Below, one piece after another: positions 1 through 11,469 of a stretch of 64,000 nucleotides of DNA. Positions within the stretch are counted from its first letter, which is position 1. Each line of letters begins with the position of its first letter. Origin of the DNA: Epinephelus fuscoguttatus (taxonomy: Eukaryota > Chordata > Actinopteri > Perciformes > Serranidae); NCBI RefSeq assembly GCF_011397635.1, contig NC_064775.1:15451452-15515451 (forward strand). The letters run 5' to 3'. The notes under the pieces were generated by a model. The model was not told the origin of the DNA. It ran no database searches and saw only the letters and a program-made list of their open reading frames with translations. Made by a program: the position numbers and the translations under genes.

Positions 1-800
1 CATCACTCTCCTTCTTGGTCAAATAGCCCTTACACAGCCTGGAGGTGTGTTTGGGGTCATTGTCCTGTTGAAAAATAAATGATCGTCCAACTAAACGCAA
101 ACCGGATGGGATGGCATGTCGCTGCAGGATGCTGTGGTAGCCATGCTGGTTCAGTGTGCCTTCAATTTTGAATAAATCCCCAACAGTGTCACCAGCAAAA
201 CACCCCCACACCATCACACCTCCTCTTCCATGCTTCACAGTGGGAACCAGGCATGTGGAATCCATCCGTCACCTTTTCTGCGTCTCACAAAGACACGGCG
301 GTTGGAACCAAAGATCTCAAATTTGGACTCATCAGACCAAAGCACAGATTTCCACTGGTCTAATGTCCATTCCTTGTGTTTCTTGGCCCAAACAAATCTC
401 TTCTGCTTGTTGCCTCTCCTAAGCAGTGGTTTTCTAGCAGCTATTTGACCATGAAGGCCTGATTCGCGCAGTCTCCTCTTAACAGTTGTTCTAGAGATGG
501 GTCTGCTGCTAGAACTCTGTGTGGCATTCATCTGGTCTCTGATCTGAGCTGCTGTTAACTTGCGATTTCTGAGGCTGGTGACTCGGATGAACTTATCCTC
601 AGAAGCAGAGGTGACTCTTGGTCTTCCTTTCCTGGGTCGGTCCTCATGTGTGCCAGTTTCGTTGTAGCGCTTGATGGTTTTTGCGACTCCACTTGGGGAC
701 ACATTTAAGTTTTTGCAATTTTCCGGACTGACTGACCTTCATTTCTTAAAGTAATGATGGCCACTCGTTTGTCTTTAGTTAGCTGATTGGTTCTTGCCAT
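1..800 (-). pseudogene. Tc1-like transposase, frameshifted
   Basis: This is a DDE-type transposase that would bind the element's terminal repeats and catalyse cut-and-paste transposition. Translation from the ATG at 798-800 gives MARTNQLTKDKRV, followed by a helix-turn-helix N-terminal region. A one-base loss near 703 shifts the frame. The next open segment (about 702 to 235) holds the second HTH and the start of the catalytic domain, with the WSDESKFEIFG stretch carrying the first catalytic Asp. A second frameshift near 235 leads into a third segment. It includes the QQDNDPKHT motif with the second catalytic Asp (about 45-75) and then runs off the window. Two frameshifts mean a dead copy. 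The long open reading frame here is transposon, not host, coding sequence. Confidence 0.93.
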
Positions 801-1212
801 AATATGAATTTTAACAGTTGTCCAATAGGGCTGTCGGCTGTGTATTAACCTGACTTCTGCACAACACAACTGATGGTCCCAACCCCATTGATAAAGCAAG
901 AAATTCCACTAATTACCCTGATAAGGCACACCTGTGAAGTGGAAACCATTTCAGGTGACTACCTCTTGAAGCTCATGGAGAGAATGCCAAGAGTGTGCAA
1001 AGCAGTAATCAGAGCAAAGGGTGGCTATTTTGAAGAAACTAGAATATAAAACATGTTTTCAGTTATTTCACCTTTTTTTGTTAAGTACATAACTCCACAT
1101 GTGTTCATTCATAGTTTTGATGCCTTCAGTGAGAATCTACAATGTGAATAGTCATGAAAATAAAGAAAACGCATTGAATGAGAAGGTGTGTCCAAACTTT
1201 TGGCCTGTACTG
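1..1212 (-). mobile_element. Tc1-like DNA transposon, cut by the left window edge
   Basis: The right end of the element is at about 1212. Reading the minus strand inward, it begins CAGTACAGGCCAAAAGTTTG, directly beside a TA dinucleotide (1213-1214), the target-site duplication expected of Tc1/mariner elements. Then come an AT-rich non-coding segment (about 810-1200) and the transposase region (800 down to 1). The left end lies outside the window. A (TA)n run abuts the insertion at 1213-1250. The reading frame is broken, so this copy cannot make its own transposase. Confidence 0.92.
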
Positions 1213-1218
1213 TATGTA

Positions 1219-1249
<31 letters not shown>

Positions 1250-1250
1250 G
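1213..1250. repeat. (TA)n-rich microsatellite
   Basis: An alternating TATG/TATA tract lies immediately outside the Tc1 end. It may have expanded from the TA target site. Confidence 0.85.
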
Positions 1251-1899
1251 GCGCACGTGGGTATATTAACAGTCCCTTTATTCCAAAAGTGGTAAAGAAA
1301 GCAAGGGAAGAACATTTAATAAAGCCCTGGAGGGTCGGAGTGGATGAACCCGGTTAAAGAGTAGCCTACCCGCCCGGGTGGGACTCTCTAATACTAAAGC
1401 GAGCGCGCCCACAAGGAGGCAGGGATCATTTCATTGGTCAACAGTAAATCTGGCATTCTATTGGTTGGGGGATTTTGACAGGGTTGTTACACAAAAAAAT
1501 CCAAGCGCAGGGCAGCAATCTGAGAGCAGAAATTCCGTGAGCGCGCAGAAACAGTTTGAGCGCAAGGAGAAAAGCCGAAGCTCGAGCAGGAAATTTGTGC
1601 AAGCAACATGGTATCTGAAAAGATAAAGATAGGGATAAAGCTCCATACATTTGAATTCTGCCTCATTAACTGGGATTAAACCTAACTTTAACTATGGCTC
1701 TAACCTTTACATTTACCATCTGTAACCTCAAGCATTTGACTAGTAGATCTTGTTTGGACTGGACGAGGAGCTGTCTGGGAACCAACCCAATCTCCAGAGT
1801 GAATGTTGGCATTCTATGTTTCAGCAAACCTTGGATAAGTTACATTTGTATATTGTGGATATGCTGAAACTTTATGAATCAACAACATTTTTACATGTG
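1251..1899. other. No gene recognised; GC-rich promoter-like patch
   Basis: The segment from 1330 to 1600 is richer in G+C and CpG than its surroundings. It has two ATTGG (inverted CCAAT) pentamers at 1433-1437 and 1460-1464. No credible coding exon follows it. It could equally be part of an old repeat. Confidence 0.35.
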
Positions 1900-2515
1900 G
1901 TCAGGTTTATGCACAAAAAACATCTCACTGTTGTTAGAAAAAGATCATGTTTTGGCTTTAAATACTGGGTTTTGGTCGCGAGAGAGCCGCTGGAAATGCA
2001 AGCAGAAAAAGAAAAGTGTTTCTTGGCACTATCCCCAGTGGAAACGCAGAGGTGGTCACGAAAAACGCCATGTTTGGTAACTAAAACACCACTGAAAACA
2101 CAGCAATATCTTAGTAAAAAAACAAGAGTTTTTCATAGCACTGGTGGAAACACAGCAATGTCTTGGCAAAAAACAACCACTTTTTTGGCACTATCCCTTG
2201 TGGAAATGCAGCAACAGGTATGTCTCCACCCACATTTATTGGCTAAAAATCTACTGGAAAGGCAGTGATAAACTAGGTAAAAAAAAAATTTGGTTTAGTT
2301 GTTTTCTTAGTCTTGAACAGTTGTCTGCTGCTTGGCAGACGTCTCATCTAGTTGTCAAACCGTCCACCATTCCCTCCACCCCCAGATGACAAAGACAGCT
2401 CATATACTGTACATGTAATCAGAACTACGTCACTTTAGAAATGTTGATATGCATGAAATGTACAAATGTATCTGTGGTTTGTAGAAATATAATGCCAACA
2501 TTGTGGGCTAGGAAA
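1900..2515. repeat. Dispersed repeat family C, copy 1
   Basis: The segment contains AAAGATCATGTTTTGGCTT, later GGTTTAGTTGTTTTC, CTGCTTGGCAGACGTCTCA, and GTGGTTTGTAGAAATATAAT. The same blocks in the same order recur at 49440-49765, and in part at 14520-14745. Between 1980 and 2230 it carries a degenerate internal tandem array of roughly 50-bp units (CACTATCCCxxGTGGAAAxGCAG and variants). No protein motif is visible in the open frames over it. Confidence 0.7.
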
Positions 2516-3013
2516 CCTGGTGCAGGTGTTGACCTAACGTGCATCACATGCTGCTGGTTGCGTTGCTTTAAGACTGTCTCACTCATTTCTGTACTAACAC
2601 TCCTCATACATGCTGAGCTGAAAGGAGTTTTGCTCCCAATAACAAAAGCAGAGAGTTCACTTTTTTGTGTCCTGTTTGACATTACATTAGATGATTTTCA
2701 GCCCAACTGGAGTGGAAACAGTTGCCTTAGTCATAGAAAATCATGGAAGAGTAAGTGAGCATGCCGGTGGGAGCTCTGACATAGAGTCTTCATCTTCAGA
2801 AGATAAATGTACAAGAGCCCTGTGTCATTAAAAACCAGTGCAGTTACAGAAAATCACAGCTAAAGCATGAAATGTCCTTTTTGCGTGTGTTCATCATATT
2901 TAACTCACATCTAATATTACAACTGCATCAGTGAGTGTTGGTACGGTCCACTGAATTTCTGCTCACACAGCTGGCTATTAGAGCCGTATGGCAGGCTGAT
3001 ACAGAGCCATTAG

Positions 3014-3015
<2 letters not shown>
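2516..3015. other. Intergenic, nothing recognised
   Basis: AT-rich sequence without a convincing exon, RNA gene or transposon end. Confidence 0.5.

Positions 3016-3064
<49 letters not shown>
3016..3064. repeat. (GT)n microsatellite
   Basis: About 24 uninterrupted GT dinucleotides. A shorter (CA)n tract follows at about 3196-3213, so the two could pair as a stem. Confidence 0.98.
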
Positions 3065-3067
<3 letters not shown>

Positions 3068-3452
3068 TAGCAGGGGATCACAGGTGTGTTTGCAAGCTCC
3101 ACAGAGAGCTTGCTTCCCCCCCATAACCCTTACGCCCCCACCCTGAGCATCCTGGGTAATATCAGCGCACCGAGCACCTGCGTCCCTATCCCACAACACA
3201 CACACACACACACGCGGTCCCCCCAGCTCCTGCGCTGCAGCACGTTAATACACACTCTGATAAACAGGCTAATACTCGCAGCGGCAGCACTTTACACACC
3301 ATTGAACACAACACACGGTGATCAGTGAAGCCAACACGTGGCAATGTGTGTGATGTTTTGGAGACTTCTGTGTGTGTGTGCGCGTGTGTATTGCAATGCC
3401 ATGTATGCAATGAGAAGGGTACAGTGAGGCATTACAACCTCATTAGGGAAAG

Positions 3453-3453
<1 letters not shown>

Positions 3454-3500
<47 letters not shown>
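3454..3500. repeat. (TG)n microsatellite
   Basis: About 23 TG units. An interrupted TG/CG run also lies at 3368-3388. The small open frames translating as poly(Cys-Val) or poly(His-Thr) here are artefacts of this repeat. Confidence 0.98.
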
Positions 3501-3502
<2 letters not shown>

Positions 3503-3884
3503 CAGAAAAGGCAACCCCTCAGCATTTTTAATATCATAAAGATAAAGATAAAAAAAAGAAAAGAAAACTAAATTATTTTTGCAGTCTGGGTTTTATTTTT
3601 GTAGTTTTTGCCAACATTTGAGTCCCCAGCTTCACTGCTGATATCTGGGGATGCAGACCACACGAGCCATCTGACACGTTTTTGCCCATATTTTCTGAAT
3701 CACTGATTTAGAAGTGACAACAAAGGGGAGTTTTAAAGTTATAATCTAAAGTTAAATTTATGACCCTGTCTGTTGCAAGCATTTGATGAATGTTACGTAG
3801 CCACTGTAGCATGACTTCCTGGTTTATCTTTGACCTACTGGTTCTATAATGTATGCAAGATTAGAATAAACATGCATACATACT

Positions 3885-4225
3885 ATGCATGGAAGAAGTA
3901 CTGAACAGAACAGACAAAAAGGGCAACAACAATCACAAAGAGCCAAAAAACTACCAAAAAACACACTAAATTACTTCAAAGAGACCCAATTTTACTTCAA
4001 AAAGACACAAATTACCACAAAAAGGGCAAAAACAATCACAAGGAGACACAAAACAACCAAAAAACACACCAAATTACTTCAAAGAGACCCAAATTTACCT
4101 TTAAGGGACACATAACTACTACAAAAAACACAAAATGACAACAGAGAGACACAAAACTACAAAAAAAAGTTGCATTACAGCTACAAAGAGACGCAAAACA
4201 ACAACACAAAAAGACACTAAACAGC
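3885..4225. repeat. Degenerate A-rich minisatellite
   Basis: Loosely periodic copies of AAAGAGACACAAAACNAC-like units (for example around 3936, 3980, 4050, 4085 and 4145), with units of roughly 15-30 bp. Its open frame is Lys/Thr/Gln-rich only because of the repeat. Confidence 0.75.
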
Positions 4226-4230
4226 TATGA

Positions 4231-6092
4231 AGTGTGTGTGACTTGCTCCTATGTAGGATAGGTTCCATATCTGTGCCCAGAGGCCCATTGTCTGATGATT
4301 CGCCTCTGGTATTATAATGTGGTTTACTTTAGGCTGAACCTAAGCAACTATACAACCCGTCTGGTTTTCTGATTGCTTAGCTTATCCGTTTCTAATGAAA
4401 GTAGTGAATATAATGTAACTGATGGGGATAAAGGCTAAACCTAATGAAATACTCTGCATCTTGCTGTTATTAAAAATAATGAAAAAACACTCAACACACA
4501 ACTTTTGGTTCATCACACACACACACACACACACATACACACACAGATGGTGAAAACACCCCTAAAACACCCAAAGATGAAACGAGTCGGAAAACAACCA
4601 CATCACATCTCCTTCAAAAACAAACATTTAATTATGGCGGCTCTGGTGCATTAGTGGCCGACCGGCAGGTTTTGATGTGCGCCTCTAAATCGCGTTACAT
4701 TGAACCAGAATGCCCACAAAACAACATTTCAAAGCAAATCCCTTTAAGAAGAAAATGAAAAAACAATTAAAGACTAATAGGGCTTCTTAAAGTCTGGAAT
4801 CTGATAATTTAGTGTTCCATTTATTTCATGTCATAAAAAGCTATATTTGTTTTTGATATATAAAAAAAAACTTCCAGGGAGTAAGTTTAAAGCTGAATTA
4901 GAGTGTTCAGTCTGTGTTTTGGAACAACTTTAAGAATTGGTAAATTATTTTTGGGCTTGTCATTGATGCATGTAGTTTGTTTTTTTTATCCTTAACTTCT
5001 CTTTAAAAATCGTCAGGTGGAGTCCCACAGGGTAGGGTCTTGGGCCCCCCTGTTGACAGCCTGGGAAAGATCTTTGTTTCAGCTCTTTATCACCATAGAT
5101 GAGGCTGAGAATGTCATGCAGCGTTCAGAATCAGTGCAGGGAGCAGTATGAGATTCTCACGGAGCAGTAAAACTTGGTTTTCTTTAATTTTTATTTATGG
5201 CAGAAGGCAAGCAGGAAACAGTGATTGGAACTGATTTTCATGCAACACAGTGGGTTGTATGAAATTGGAAGGTGCAACCCAGTTTTGCAGAATTTAAAAC
5301 TTCTGTTTGGCAACTTAGTAGATCAATCAGGTAAGCAGGGAGTCCGTCTCTCTCTTCACCACCAAGAAAAATCACTTATCTTATGTATGAAATGGCGGTA
5401 AAACCATAGCGCTGTACCTTTTAATGCATCTCTGAGCTTTGACCCCAGCACCGGCCTACTGACAAGCAACAGTGAAAGCCAATGAGCTATTAATTCTGTG
5501 GTTACATAAGGCAGCAGTGGTTTAATTCACGCCCTGTAAATAATTGTGTCATTGCACAGTGAGTTCACTTCACCACCCTGGATTTCACACCATATCCACC
5601 ACTACCTCCACCTTTCAATAGAAATCCAACACAAAGTCAATCATGAAACCATGTTATTGAAAAGGTGCACTTAGGTAACAATTTTTAACACTTTCAAACT
5701 TGTGGAGCATCAAGGTTACACCACCGAGCTTTGTTATTTTTTACCTTTAATTTCATTGGTTTGAAATTTTATATTGTAAAAAGAAACTATTTGTCTTAAC
5801 TCAAATGCTTAAGTTAATTTGTAATTATTTAATTTGTCTCTTTAAATTTAGTCAAGTTAACATTTTAAGGCTGCCCAGACACTAACTTCTTAAAGTTAAA
5901 ACAAATGGTATTGTTTTTCAGTATATGCAGTATGCTTTAGATTAACAAACTGGTTGGTGAAACTGAAGCAATCTCAAATCTTTTCTCTACTTCCAAACCT
6001 GTTTCTTTTCTGTGGCCAACAGCTAAAACTTCTTTTGCATTTAACAGTGATGTTAGCTTACTTACAAGCTAGTAGCACGCTATGCTAAATAT
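4231..6092. other. Intergenic, no gene recognised
   Basis: AT-rich sequence with a (CA)n tract at about 4516-4544 and a homopolymer-rich stretch near 4980. I found no exon with credible splice sites or domain content. Confidence 0.5.
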
Positions 6093-6401
6093 AAGCTGTG
6101 TCTCAATACAGAGGCTGCAGCCTTTGAAGGACGCGGCCCTCGCAGTTGACGTTGGCTGCGTTAACAACAGTTAACCGTTAGCTAGTTAACAACTGTAAGT
6201 TAACTTAACTTAATATATAATCATCACTGGCGAGCAGTGCATCTTGGGATAGGCTGGGCCACAAAGGATTCATCTGTTGCATCCTCCGAATTCTGGGAAA
6301 GAAGGCTGCATTTCTTTGAAGGAACCTTCAAAATGGGACAGTCTTGGTCGCACTAATACAGCCTTCGAAGGCTGCTGCCCCTGAATTGAAACACAGCTAT
6401 A
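6093..6401. mobile_element. Short inverted-repeat element (MITE)
   Basis: The left end reads AAGCTGTGTCTCAATACAG and then GGCTGCAGCCTTTGAAGG. The right end, reverse-complemented, reads TAGCTGTGTTTCAATTCAGG and then GGCAGCAGCCTTCGAAGG. These imperfect terminal repeats of about 40 bp enclose about 310 bp without coding capacity. An (AG)n run follows the right end. The superfamily is not decided; a hAT-like origin is possible. Confidence 0.75.
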
Positions 6402-7289
6402 GAGAGAGAGAGAGGCAAAGTAGTGCTTAAGCTTTAGGAAACAAAAACTCCCTAAAAACCATACAACTATAATTATTTGATAAAGAAGAGTTGCTCAATA
6501 CAAGAATTATTTGATTCCTTATTAACTTTCTTTTGTCCATAACCATATCCATAACATAGAAAGTGTTGTAGAAGGTGTTTCTAAGTGCCTGGACCACAGG
6601 TGAACTCTTTAAACAGGCCAGTATCAGTCCCTGTAACCTCAGCGTTAAGCCAGTGAAGCCGTTGAGGAGGCACAGCTGGCCGGGTGGCTGTGGGCTTTCG
6701 ACACCAGCTGCAGACTCTTGTGCAGAAAGAGCCACCAGGTGTCGGGGATTTCACGCTCCTTCCCTCTTCTGCTGGTTCCCACTGCGGCCTGCTGAACCGT
6801 TACTGGGTTGGATTAACACCGGCTGTTCCTCCACGGTGCCGCCACGGGCCCGCAGCACAGCGCTCTTGTCGACTGGTGCTCCGTGTCCCTCGCACCAGAC
6901 AGAGAAAAGTGTGTTTGGGTTTGTTTTCAAGTTTACTTTGAGTCGCTGTTTTGTAACCTTTCTTCGGTGAAGGTTTGCAGGCTGTTTGCAGATCAGTTGA
7001 TCACAGTTGTTTCCACTCTGTGGGCACAGATCATGGAAAATTCTTCTGAGACCATTAAGTGGAACAGTAGAAAGTGAATATATGAAATGATACTGTTTCT
7101 CTCATTTGTCTTATTTTTACTGTAGAATTATAGACTGTGGGCTTTAAGAGTTAGTTCGGAGAACAGTGACTTCCTGGAGTCTCTGTTGGTTTACTGGCAA
7201 TCTCATGGTGATGACAAGACTTTCACCACATTCTCACTCCAACCTCATCACAAATCGACAGTTATGGACTTTCCACGTTGAGATACGAC
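6402..7289. other. Intergenic, no gene recognised
   Basis: The open frame of about 130 codons on the + strand at 6575-6970 has no recognisable domain, no splice context and no in-family match I know. I regard it as chance. Confidence 0.5.
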
Positions 7290-8000
7290 GTGCAAGGTAC
7301 CCTTGGGACGCTGGTTGTTGATGTTCTGGGACGATGTGACAAGTTCTGCCAGTTACTGTACATGCATTGTCTTTTGCCAAGATACACTGTAGTTTTCACA
7401 GGAAATGTATCATTTAACATACAGTCCTTTTTCCTTCAACAACAAAAGCATGTGGTTGGGTTTAGGAAAACAAAAACACGGTTTGGTTTAACATTCTTAC
7501 AGGAAGCGAACACTAGCCTCCTGGGTGAAAATGGGTGGTTGTTGGGCCCATCGACCACCACTACCACCTGCCTTACTCAGACTTCCGCAACCTTAACTTT
7601 TGTTGTTGTCTCGCTGCATTTCCCCCGGATGCTGCCAGGTGCTGTTAAACAATAATATCGACTGGCCGCATATTATGCTGACGTGAAAAGACACTTTTTT
7701 TTTTGTCTGACACTAGCATGGGACTTTCACCCAGGAGACCAGTGTTCGTGCCCCAAAGTCAATGTTAGCTTCTTTCAGTAACAACATAGCATAGTATGCT
7801 AGTATGTGAAGCATACTATGCCAGCAACATATGTGACGTCTGTAATGTGACATTCATGACCAACGTTTGCCACAAAAGTACTTATTTAAAGCCAAACCAT
7901 GTTTTTTTTCTTCTAAATCTAATCACCTAGTTTTGTTTCCTAAACCTCACCATTAAGTTTTTTTTAGCATAACTGTGAACATTTCATAACACTATGGACA
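7290..8000. repeat. Dispersed repeat family B, copy 1
   Basis: The part at 7440-7600 (GTGGTTGGGTTTAGGAAAAC, then CACTAGCCTCCTGGGTGAAA) recurs at about 18955-19080. The part at 7780-7940 (AGTACTTATTTAAAGCCAAA, CCATGTTTTTTTTCTT) recurs at about 53290-53430. It is probably a decayed non-autonomous DNA transposon. Open frames over it are not credible genes. Confidence 0.65.
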
Positions 8001-8099
8001 TGTTTAAAACTGTGACTGTTTGGATGGTAATATATGTTGTTTTGAAAATCTGTAGAACTCGGCCTATACTGTCATTAAACTATGAGACATTGTCAGTTT

Positions 8100-8286
8100 C
8101 TCCCCATTTCCAGTCATAACGCTAAGCAAAGCAACGCTAAGCAAAGCAAAGCTAAGCTAACTGTCTCCTGGCTGTAACTTTATACTTAATATACGAACAT
8201 GGGAGTGGTATTGTTCTTTTCATCCAACACTCACCAACAAAACAAATAAGCATATTTCCCAAAAATGTTAAACTGTTCCTTTAAAT
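8100..8286. mobile_element. Solo right end of a TTAA-type MITE
   Basis: The segment ends AAATGTTAAACTGTTCCTTTAA, the reverse complement of the TTAAAGGAACAGTT ends seen at 21704 and 23138-23157. The GCTAAGC-rich interior matches a repeat type also seen at about 57715-57770. No matching left end was found. Confidence 0.6.
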
Positions 8287-8582
8287 GTAGTTGTATGTAT
8301 GTTTCAACATGAGTTGTGTCAAAGAGATGGCACTTTCTGGCCTCTTCTACTTGTCCTTACTCTTTCCTTCCCCCCTCCTCCTTTCATTATTTCCTTCTTC
8401 CTTCCTTCCTCTCCTGCGTCTATCTGATATCCAACCATGAGTGTTTGAAGCTTAACTGGGATGTAAACAGAGAGAGGAGGTCATCAGAGACGTAATCGCA
8501 CACACACAAATCAATACATACACATGCATGCAAACATCATGGAGGTGTATATTGTATTCAAAGAAACACAAATACACACGCA

Positions 8583-8625
<43 letters not shown>

Positions 8626-10399
8626 GACCAGGCAGCCCATACTCGCAGCCTGCTAACAATTACAACAATTAGTGGTTGTGCATTGCCAGCCAGCCACACT
8701 GCCTGTTTATAATGTGATCGAGCACAAATGTCATAACAGTGAAGTTTTGAGACAAACAAGCTGCATTATCAACATGATGCCTGAGACTCAGGTCTGCACT
8801 AAACTTTAGAAAAGAAAGAGTTGGTGCAGCGGGTGTGCAAACGAATCAGGGAGCAGAGGAATTATGCACATTTACTGAGTCCTCTTTGTCTGCACTGTTA
8901 CAGCTGCTCACTTACAGGATGTTTATCAGCGGCAGCACAGACTGGTTAAGTTTGACATGCAGAGGTGGACTCTGAACAGCTGGTACTTACAAACCAAAAA
9001 GGTGAGACTAAATGAAAATAATGACGTGTGGAGAGGTGTCCCTGCATCTGCTATAGGATATAAACATCTGATCTACTGCACCACAGGACTTTTTAGCACA
9101 AAACATGTTGACATGTCAGAGTGGGAAAAGCACAGGGGTGTAAATAATAATGTATGATTATTACATGGCACGGATTCAAATTTACCCACCAAGAATATTC
9201 ACAGCAACTTTCATGGAGATTTAACTTTATGTTAAAGGTTAAACGAATGAGCTTGGAGTATGTAATATGGCCGCAATATTATGTCACATCCAGGTGGACT
9301 GAAGGTTTGGCTGCATCAGGGCACAGCAGGAGAGCATTAACGGCTGCTGTGGGATTGAGCAGCTCTAACTAGATTAACTCGGGGAGGAGAAATGCAAGTG
9401 ACCAAAATAAGGTTAGCGGGCATGAATATAAGTGTGTGTGTGTGATGACCACCGTCATTATTGCCTTATCATCCACAGCCCAAAACTGGCTTTACGTTAT
9501 TCTTTCAGAAACACTGAAACACACACCTCTGAAACTCAATAACAAACAGTTTTCACAGTGGACATTTTGACATGTCACAGTAGAAAGCACAGGCGTAAAT
9601 ACTGTTGTGAAATAGGCCTATAGCTGAGCTGTGACTACACTCTTTCATTAGACTGCTTATTAGTTTTCTCACATCTTCTCTGCTCAGGCCATTATTTTTA
9701 CAGCAGGGTCTGGCGTAGGACTTCCGCTGACAAATGTCAAGTAATCTGCACACAACAATGTTAAATATTTCATTCAAAAAAGTACCAAATTATTAATCGA
9801 TCTATCAATATTTAATATGCATCTATATTTGCATAGCATGACAATTTTATTTTATTCAGCAGTCCACGGGGCATCTGTGCGTTCCCTAACTACTTGGTAT
9901 TATTTATTTAGTGTTAAGAGCTAAAGGATTATTTGTTGTTTTTCAGGTGTGGATGGAATATTTTCTGGTTTTCATGAGGTCAAGCAGAGTCTTAAAGTTT
10001 GGTCAGTCCCTCTCCCATGTCCAGCAAGTATTTTTCCATGTCCAGCAGGGTTAAAGGGGGTCTCCTCATCTCCAGAGGCATGGATACTGTAGTAATGAAA
10101 TGGATAGCATTAGCTGGTTGTGAGTTCTCATCATAGACTATAAATAATGGACGCTAGCATTCAGCGGCTAACAAGCAGAGCTAACTGCTAACAGCCACCG
10201 CTGCAACTGACAAACTTCACAAATCCTCAACAGCTCCACTATCCACAGTCAGACAAACATGGCTGATGATTTACTACTGAATTACAGCTCATAACTCGCA
10301 CCAATGGCTGACGCTGTTCCGGTGTGCATGAGCAAAAAGTCTTGGCGCAGACTATTTGCTAGAGTATACCAGCCTGTAGCTCATGTGGCATTTGAAGAT
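8287..10399. other. Intergenic; (CA)n microsatellite and MITE ends
   Basis: The stretch holds (CA)n at 8581-8620 and a short (TG)n at about 9431-9443. Two blocks at about 9090-9150 and 9550-9600 share GACATGTCA followed by AAAGCACAGG with the complete element at 25254-25490. No gene is recognised. Confidence 0.55.
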
Positions 10400-11009
10400 A
10401 ATTGACCTATGGCTAAGCCCCGCCCTCAAAAGCGATGAGCCAATCACAGTACAGGGCTATACCTTAACTTTTTTAGCTCATAGAACTGGTGCTACAGAGG
10501 GTGATAATTTTGTAGCACAGGCCAGAAAGTTTGTAGCACCTGTCACGATAACATATTTTGCTGGGCGATTAATTGCGTCAGAAATTATTGCGATAAGCGA
10601 TAATATTGCATAATATTGTGCTTTTAAGACCATTTTTATTATTGTTGTAATTTTGCTGTTTTTAGACCATGTTTTTAAACTTATATAATGATAATAAGTA
10701 CACCCTATTAAAGAGAAATAAACATTTATTTAACAAGAATATTTACGAATGTTCTCTTGTCGTCTAGTGAAAAAACAAGAAAAAAACAGACCACACACAC
10801 ACAAGCGGCTCACAAGCAGTCTGTTGCCGTGTGCTACTAGGCAAATAAATTCATCGCACAAACGTTTTTTTCCATCGCACGTGCCCTGCAGTACATATAG
10901 CCATTCCCACACACTCTGACACTCTCTGCCTGGACGTCCATTGAAATGCATTACAGAGAGTCTGTTTCGTTCGGTTTTATGAGCTTTTTCTGAGATTTGA
11001 AGTTTAACA

Positions 11010-11214
11010 ATGGTCAAACAGTGTGCATGGGGTACATGCAACTCTGACACAAGGTATCCTGAGAGGCTGGGCGACGGGGTGTATATTTTACCCTTTCCTC
11101 AACCACATCTCAACCGTGAAGTGTCTCCTTTGGATAAATTTGTGTGGTAGACCACAACATCAACTCAACGTGAATAAGATTAATAAGGATGTCTACATCC
11201 GTTCTAAGGTAAGT
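11010..11214 (+). pseudogene. THAP-domain exon of a transposase, frameshifted
   Basis: The ATG at 11010 opens MVKQCAWGTCNSD, giving the first Cys pair of a C2CH THAP zinc finger (Cys5 and Cys10). The frame continues through a YFLPFP stretch, the usual position of the conserved Pro. A frameshift near 11108 moves the remainder (KCLLWINLCGRP, then NVNKINKDVYIRSK) into another frame; this part contains the conserved Trp. The exon ends in TCTAAG followed by GTAAGT, a good splice donor. In intact relatives the final CxxH would lie in the next exon, which I could not find. THAP domains of transposases bind the element's ends; this copy is inactive. Confidence 0.8.
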
Positions 11215-11275
11215 CAACATCGTGTTTGTGGCAACATATTGTCACTTTGCTGGAAAGAAATATAAAGTTATCTTT

Positions 11276-11469
11276 TTTTTTAAAGATTATTTTTATGGGC
11301 TTTTTGCCTTTATTGACAGGACAGAGAGTGAAATGGGGAGACAGAGAGAGAGTGGGGACTGACATGCAGCAAAGGGCCGCGAGCCGGATTCGAGCCCGTG
11401 GCCGCTGCAGCGAGGCGATGCCTCTGTACATGGGACGCCGGCACTATCCACTACTCTACTGATGCCCCG
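11276..11469 (-). mobile_element. tRNA-derived SINE with 19-bp target duplication
   Basis: On the minus strand the element starts near CCGGGGCATCAGTAGAGTAG, where the tRNA-like A box would be. It carries a B-box-like GGCTCGAATCC and ends in a tail containing CCTGTCAATAAAGGCAAAAA and a run of A. Perfect 19-bp duplications GAAATATAAAGTTATCTTT flank it at 11257-11275 and 11470-11488, the mark of target-primed LINE-mediated insertion. It sits within the THAP transposon and is therefore younger than it. Confidence 0.93.

Noticed and set aside
235-702. 155-codon open frame on the minus strand as a host gene
   Set aside because: It is the middle third of a Tc1-like transposase, with frameshifts on both sides and a Tc1 terminus upstream.
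2935-3537. Several small open frames rich in Cys-Val or His-Thr
   Set aside because: They are translations of (TG)n/(CA)n microsatellites.
6575-6970. 131-codon + strand open frame
   Set aside because: No motif, no splice or promoter context, and overlapping frames of similar length on both strands.
7278-7655. 125-codon + strand open frame
   Set aside because: It lies in dispersed repeat family B, whose other copies do not keep the frame.
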